Below are positions 4,582 to 7,642 of a stretch of 7,642 nucleotides of DNA, one piece after another (position 1 is the stretch's first letter; every line of letters starts with the position of its first letter). Made by a program: the position numbers and the translations under genes. The notes under the pieces were generated by a model. It was not told where the DNA came from. It did no database searches and worked only from the letters and a program-made list of their open reading frames with translations. The DNA comes from DASQJJ01 sp964598355. GTDB taxonomy: Bacteria; Patescibacteriota; Microgenomatia; Levybacterales; UBA12049. The stretch spans positions 1 through 7,642 of the forward strand of contig CAZRBN010000061.1 of NCBI GenBank assembly GCA_964598355.1. Reading direction: 5' to 3'.

Positions 4582-5850
4582 GTGCAATTAGTGAGAAAGA
4601 TTCTTAAAATAATTGGTCCTGGTTTTATTGCGGGTGCCTCTGATGATGATCCAACAGCAGTTGCTACCTATTCACAAAGCGGTGGTATGTTTGGCTACAA
4701 ACAACTTTGGACAGCCTTGTTTACTGCTCCTTTTATGATTATTGTCCAGGAAATGTGCGGAAGGATAGGTATTGTATCAGGAAAAGAACTTGGAACAATC
4801 CTTCATATGCATTACTCAAAATCGCTTCTTTACAGTATCCTTGTTCTTTTAGTACTAGTAAATCTCATAACACTTGGGGCAGACCTTGGAGGAATGGCAG
4901 CAACAGCTCAGCTGTTATGGAACATTCCTTTTATTATGTGGTTGATTGTTTTAACTCTCATCATACTAGGGCTGCAAATATTTCTTTCATATAAGACATA
5001 TGCCAACGTATTAAAATATACAGCACTTGCTTTTCTTGGCTATATTATTAGCGCTTTTCTTGTAAAGCAGGATTGGAAAGAAGCTCTTCTCTATACGTTT
5101 CTTCCCTATGTTTCTTTACATAAAGATTATCTGCTTAATTTAGTAGCAATTTTAGGTACAAATATCTCTCCCTATTTATTTTTTTGGCAGGCAGACCAGG
5201 AAGTAGAAGAAGAAGTCGAAGAAAAAAAATTACCAGACATAGATGTTGGTAAACCAAAAATAGAAAAAGGAGATCTAACAAGCATGCGCACTGACACAGT
5301 TATTGGTATGATTTTTTCTAACATTATTGTCTATTTCATAGAGATTGCAACAGCGGCAACATTGGGAGCGCATGGTATAACAAACGTTAGTACTCCAGCA
5401 CAAGCTGCACAAGCTCTCAAACCTTTTGCTGGTCAGTATGCCTTTTGGCTGTTTGCTATTGGTATTATGGGAAGTGGGTTTTTGGCAATACCTGCACTTT
5501 CTACATCTGCTTCCTATGCGGTATCTCGTACATTTAAATGGAAAGTAGGGCTAACGAAAACATTTTTTGAGGCACCTTTCTTTTATATGCTCATTATACT
5601 TCTAACAATTCTTGGAATTGGCATTAACTTTCTTCCAGTTAAACCATTTGATCTCCTTGTGTATGCAGCAGCACTAAATGGAATACTTACCCCTTTTCTC
5701 CTTGTTGTCATTCTATTGGTTGCAAACGATAAAAGAATTATGGGTAAATATACAAATTCTTCCATTTCTAATATGTTAGGGTGGATAATTACTGTTTTAA
5801 CGGGAATAGCAGCAAGTGCACTTATCTATTCTCTGCTTCCTCTACAATAG
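4582..5850 (+). CDS. NRAMP-family divalent metal transporter, non-canonical metal site
   Basis: The 422-residue length and about eleven membrane helices fit the NRAMP family (proton-coupled Mn2+/Fe2+ uptake in typical members). The family opening GPGFIAGAS is at residues 12-20. The first-helix metal motif, usually DPGN, is D23-P24-T25-A26, so the metal-binding Asn is Ala. In helix six the usual MPH is replaced by S196-P197-Y198, so the metal-selecting Met is missing. An acidic stretch follows (QEVEEEVEEKK, 206-216). These changes place it among NRAMP relatives outside the canonical MntH group; NRAMP-related Mg2+ transporters are one known precedent for an altered site. The substrate is therefore uncertain. 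The start is GTG at 4582, with a second GTG at 4591 possible. A TATAGT box at 4544-4549 is a candidate -10. It is divergent from the YGGT operon across 127 bp. Confidence 0.9.
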   Translation: MQLVRKILKIIGPGFIAGASDDDPTAVATYSQSGGMFGYKQLWTALFTAPFMIIVQEMCGRIGIVSGKELGTILHMHYSKSLLYSILVLLVLVNLITLGADLGGMAATAQLLWNIPFIMWLIVLTLIILGLQIFLSYKTYANVLKYTALAFLGYIISAFLVKQDWKEALLYTFLPYVSLHKDYLLNLVAILGTNISPYLFFWQADQEVEEEVEEKKLPDIDVGKPKIEKGDLTSMRTDTVIGMIFSNIIVYFIEIATAATLGAHGITNVSTPAQAAQALKPFAGQYAFWLFAIGIMGSGFLAIPALSTSASYAVSRTFKWKVGLTKTFFEAPFFYMLIILLTILGIGINFLPVKPFDLLVYAAALNGILTPFLLVVILLVANDKRIMGKYTNSSISNMLGWIITVLTGIAASALIYSLLPLQ

Positions 5851-5918
5851 TTTTTATTTAAACGTATTTCCTCTTACAAAGAATTCAACCTGAAGAAAAG
5901 ATGCATAGCAGATGCGCA

Positions 5919-5947
5919 TTGCTCTAGATACGTATCATATTTATAAT
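5919..5947 (+). promoter_or_regulatory. sigma70-like promoter of the small membrane protein gene
   Basis: TTGCTC (5919-5924), 17-bp spacer, perfect TATAAT (5942-5947), then 9 nt to the ATG at 5957. Its position argues for 5957 rather than 5912 as the start codon and predicts a leader of 2-4 nt. Confidence 0.55.
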
Positions 5948-5956
5948 GCACTTCAT

Positions 5957-6181
5957 ATGAAACCAGAATCAGGGAAAAATGAATCGAATACAATATCCTA
6001 TGTGGCTGCAGGAATTGCAGCAATTGCAGGATTTGGTCTTCTGCAGCAGCCTGATGTCCAATTGTATCTCCAGACACAATTCGCAGAGATTTCTGCCAAT
6101 CCAATTGGCAGTGTGATAACCCTTGTAGTAGCGGGTGCTGTTGGAGCATATATGTTACGAGGTAATAGGAGAAATAAATAA
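5957..6181 (+). CDS. hypothetical small membrane protein, two predicted helices
   Basis: A 74-residue protein with a short polar N-terminus (MKPESGKNESN), a first hydrophobic helix at about 14-30 (SYVAAGIAAIAGFGLLQ), a polar middle loop (PDVQLYLQTQFAEISANP), a second helix at about 49-68 and a basic end (RGNRRNK). I recognise no family. The frame is open back to an ATG at 5912, but a TATAAT box falls inside that extension, so the start at 5957 is favoured. A longer frame on the opposite strand (5874-6194) has no protein-like features and is considered a shadow. The gene ends 13 nt before the end of the convergent small gene to its right. Confidence 0.6.
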   Translation: MKPESGKNESNTISYVAAGIAAIAGFGLLQQPDVQLYLQTQFAEISANPIGSVITLVVAGAVGAYMLRGNRRNK

Positions 6182-6194
6182 TAGGAAATTTCAA

Positions 6195-6404
6195 TTAAAT
6201 ATTCTTCTCCAGAGGTTTTACGTTTTTCCCATCCCCCTCTTTGGCTAAAACCGTATGGAAATCACTCATCAGGTTACGTCTTCCTTCTTTATCAAGACAA
6301 TGATGTATAGAGATAATAAGAGTACTTTTTTTTGGACCGACCGGGGTAGAACCATGCTGTTCTGCTGAATTACTTTGTGTACTATGTGGTTCACTTTCGG
6401 CCAT
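6195..6404 (-). CDS. hypothetical small soluble protein
   Basis: A 69-residue frame from MAESEPHSTQ to PLEKNI. The first 27 residues are rich in Ser, Pro, Gln and His and are probably disordered. The rest looks like a small fold: KKSTLIISIHHCLDK, then a helix EGRRNLMSDFHTVLAKEGD. No family is recognised. An upstream in-frame ATG at 6461 would add a Cys/Asn-rich extension (IYNCNCIWY) that looks non-coding, so 6404 is preferred. The gene is divergent from the cupredoxin gene and convergent with the two-helix membrane protein, which suits the compact layout. Codon use resembles its neighbours, which is the main support for it being real. Confidence 0.5.
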   Translation of the reverse strand: MAESEPHSTQSNSAEQHGSTPVGPKKSTLIISIHHCLDKEGRRNLMSDFHTVLAKEGDGKNVKPLEKNI

Positions 6405-6508
6405 ATATATGTCGTACCATATGCAATTACAATTGTAAATGTTCATTTCAGACTTTAACAAACATTTCTCTTAAAGCTTCTCTATTGACTTCTTACTTTC
6501 TTAGTAGC

Positions 6509-7024
6509 ATGATGAAAAAGATGGAAGAGACAGTTCCACAGAAGAGTAATGGGTATGGGAAAAGACCTCTCTGGCAATGGATAGTGCTTTATGTCATTGT
6601 GGGTGTTATTGTATATGGCCTTATCTACTATTTCTTTTTTGCAAAAACAGGCAGTTTTAATTACAACCAGACAGGCAATCAGTTTCAATCTCCCACAACA
6701 CAGCAAGTTACCACTGCACCATCCGGTTCTGCAACAACACCTTCTGCTGCAATGCAACAAAATGTAGTAACGCTTACTGCGAATGGTTTTGCTCCTGCAA
6801 CGCTTACTATAAAAGCAGGAAGTACTGTTACTTGGATGAATAAAAGTGGTGACGTTGCAACCGTCAACTCAGACCCACACCCAACACATACAACCTATCC
6901 ACCACTTAATTTAGGACAGTTTGCCAATGGAGCCTCACTTTCCTTACCATTTTCTACACCAGGTACCTATGGGTATCATAACCACCTCAACCCAAGCGAA
7001 CATGGAACGATCGTAGTACAATAA
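6509..7024 (+). CDS. membrane-anchored cupredoxin-like protein lacking the type 1 copper Cys
   Basis: 171 residues. A basic N-terminus and one membrane helix (about 21-45) act as an anchor, followed by a Ser/Thr/Gln/Pro-rich linker (50-83) and a C-terminal cupredoxin beta-barrel (84-171) predicted outside the membrane. Typical strand motifs are NGFAPATLTIKAGSTVTWMN and TPGTYGYHNHLNP...GTIVV. In classic plastocyanins the last loop supplies Cys, His and Met; here it reads YHNHLNPSEHG with no Cys or Met, and the protein has no Cys at all after the start. Candidate ligands are H124 and H127 (DPHPTHT) and H157, H159 and H165. It may bind copper in a different way rather than carry a blue electron-transfer site. 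The start at the double ATG 6509/6512 places the basic residues directly before the helix; the frame is open to 6377, but that part reads as non-coding. The DoxX-like gene follows 9 nt after the stop. Confidence 0.85.
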   Translation: MMKKMEETVPQKSNGYGKRPLWQWIVLYVIVGVIVYGLIYYFFFAKTGSFNYNQTGNQFQSPTTQQVTTAPSGSATTPSAAMQQNVVTLTANGFAPATLTIKAGSTVTWMNKSGDVATVNSDPHPTHTTYPPLNLGQFANGASLSLPFSTPGTYGYHNHLNPSEHGTIVVQ

Positions 7025-7033
7025 GCATATCCT

Positions 7034-7402
7034 ATGAACAATGAGAAAATTGTCCATATTCTCCTTCGAGTAAGTATTGCTAGTGTTTTTTTATATGCAG
7101 CGGTTGCAGCAACACTGCAACCAGATAACTGGATTGGGTATATTCCTTCAGTAGCAAGAGCTCTCCTTCCTGCATCAATCCTTCTTGTAGGCTTCTCTGT
7201 ATATCAGCTTATCTTGAGTATTTGGTTACTGACAGGATGGCAAACAGTCTATGCTGCTTCACTTGCAGCATTAACTCTGTTGGGTATTATTGGAGCAAAT
7301 TTCACTCAAGTGGATATTCTTTTTCGAGATTTTGCTATATTTTTTGCTGCGGTTGCTTTAGCCGTTGGATCTTATGGAAAAAAGGAATTAAGGAAAACTT
7401 GA
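7034..7402 (+). CDS. DoxX-like small membrane protein
   Basis: A 122-residue protein with four predicted helices at about residues 8-26, 43-68, 71-91 and 96-115. Family-like features are the LLRVSIASVFLYAA opening, the NWIGYIP loop after helix one, and the RDFAIFFAAVALA final helix preceded by DILF. DoxX-type proteins are small quinone-linked or redox-associated membrane subunits in some systems and of unknown role in many; no specific reaction can be assigned. It begins 9 nt after the cupredoxin-like gene and is very likely co-transcribed, so an envelope redox or metal role with that protein is a reasonable inference. It ends 13 bp before the convergent transporter gene. Confidence 0.75.
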   Translation: MNNEKIVHILLRVSIASVFLYAAVAATLQPDNWIGYIPSVARALLPASILLVGFSVYQLILSIWLLTGWQTVYAASLAALTLLGIIGANFTQVDILFRDFAIFFAAVALAVGSYGKKELRKT

Positions 7403-7417
7403 AAAGTCAATTTTTTT
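7399..7417 (+). terminator. possible weak terminator of the cupredoxin-DoxX operon
   Basis: TTGA and TCAA flank the loop AAAG, followed directly by seven Ts. The stem is only 4 bp and overlaps the stop codon of the DoxX-like gene, so this is a position-based suggestion. Confidence 0.2.
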
Positions 7418-7642
7418 AGCTTTTTCTCCATTCATCAATGCCTTCTTTTATTGCAAATAATGCAATAAGAAGTGCCATTATTGCATCTGCCCACCATAGA
7501 CCAAAAAATCCATTGAGAAGAAGTCCTACCAAGACTACGGCAGCAAGGGATCCATCAATTAAGCTATAGTTTGCTTCTGCAACAACTGTTGCACTGCCTA
7601 ACTCTTTTCCTAATTTTGATTTTTGGAAAGCAAGGAAAAGCA
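7416..7642 (-). CDS. CDF-type cation transporter, C-terminal part (5' end outside window)
   Basis: The last 74 residues of a cation diffusion facilitator-like protein, exporters that move Zn2+, Mn2+, Fe2+ or similar ions out of the cytoplasm. The segment GSATVVAEANYSLIDGSLAA with VLVGLLLNGFFGLWWADA corresponds to helix five and its loop, and MALLIALFAIKEGIDEWRKS to helix six. It stops a few residues after helix six, so the cytoplasmic metal-sensing domain of larger CDF proteins is absent; short membrane-only members of about 200 residues are known. In helix five the usual HxxxD metal pair aligns as YxxxD (YSLID), so the site may be altered. The other half of the site (helix two) lies outside the window. 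The gene is convergent with the DoxX-like gene. Confidence 0.8.
   Translation of the reverse strand, partial: LFLAFQKSKLGKELGSATVVAEANYSLIDGSLAAVVLVGLLLNGFFGLWWADAIMALLIALFAIKEGIDEWRKS

Noticed and set aside
5874..6194. Minus-strand frame opposite the two-helix gene
   Set aside because: Gln/His/Leu-rich low-complexity reading of the complementary strand; the plus strand has a good promoter and a plausible membrane protein.
6377..6508. N-terminal extension of the cupredoxin-like gene
   Set aside because: The extension is Cys/Tyr-rich and overlaps the divergent small gene; the double ATG at 6509 precedes a normal basic-then-hydrophobic anchor.

Overview
The window reads as AT-rich chromosomal DNA of a bacterium with small, tightly packed genes. 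The protein set fits a Patescibacteria/CPR-type genome: a stand-alone LigD-type phosphoesterase, a tiny RRM protein, a YGGT protein, a divergent NRAMP, a Cys-less cupredoxin, a DoxX-like protein and a CDF transporter. That placement is an inference from gene content and cannot be confirmed from the sequence alone. Several promoters look like bacterial sigma70 sites whose -10 box sits only 6-12 nt before the start codon, and Shine-Dalgarno sequences are nearly absent. TGA behaves as a stop codon.

Left part (1-2650), sparse and scarred: an HExxH metallopeptidase-like gene runs off the left edge on the minus strand. It is followed by about 530 bp without a convincing gene, which ends in a 5'-truncated tRNA-Gly(GCC) remnant. 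The end of that remnant, with the hairpin behind it, is repeated 966 bp further on. The two copies bracket a pentapeptide-repeat gene, and the two hairpins differ only by a compensatory base-pair change. Next comes a broken Fic gene: the N-terminal Fic segment, an in-frame TGA, then loss of the catalytic part. This stretch looks like a worn integration site beside a tRNA locus.

Middle (2650-5850), ordinary and compact: a full-length LigD 3'-phosphoesterase domain gene (plus strand) converges on a three-gene minus-strand operon of YGGT protein, four-helix membrane protein and RRM protein, joined by a 3-nt gap and an ATGA overlap. Divergent from that operon is an NRAMP-family transporter with non-canonical metal-site motifs.

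Right part (5851-7642): two small orphan genes converge at about 6182-6194. A membrane-anchored cupredoxin-like protein lacking the usual copper-binding Cys is followed 9 nt later by a DoxX-like membrane protein. These converge on the 3' end of a CDF-type cation transporter that runs off the right edge. NRAMP, cupredoxin and CDF together suggest a metal-handling neighbourhood, but co-regulation is not shown by the sequence.
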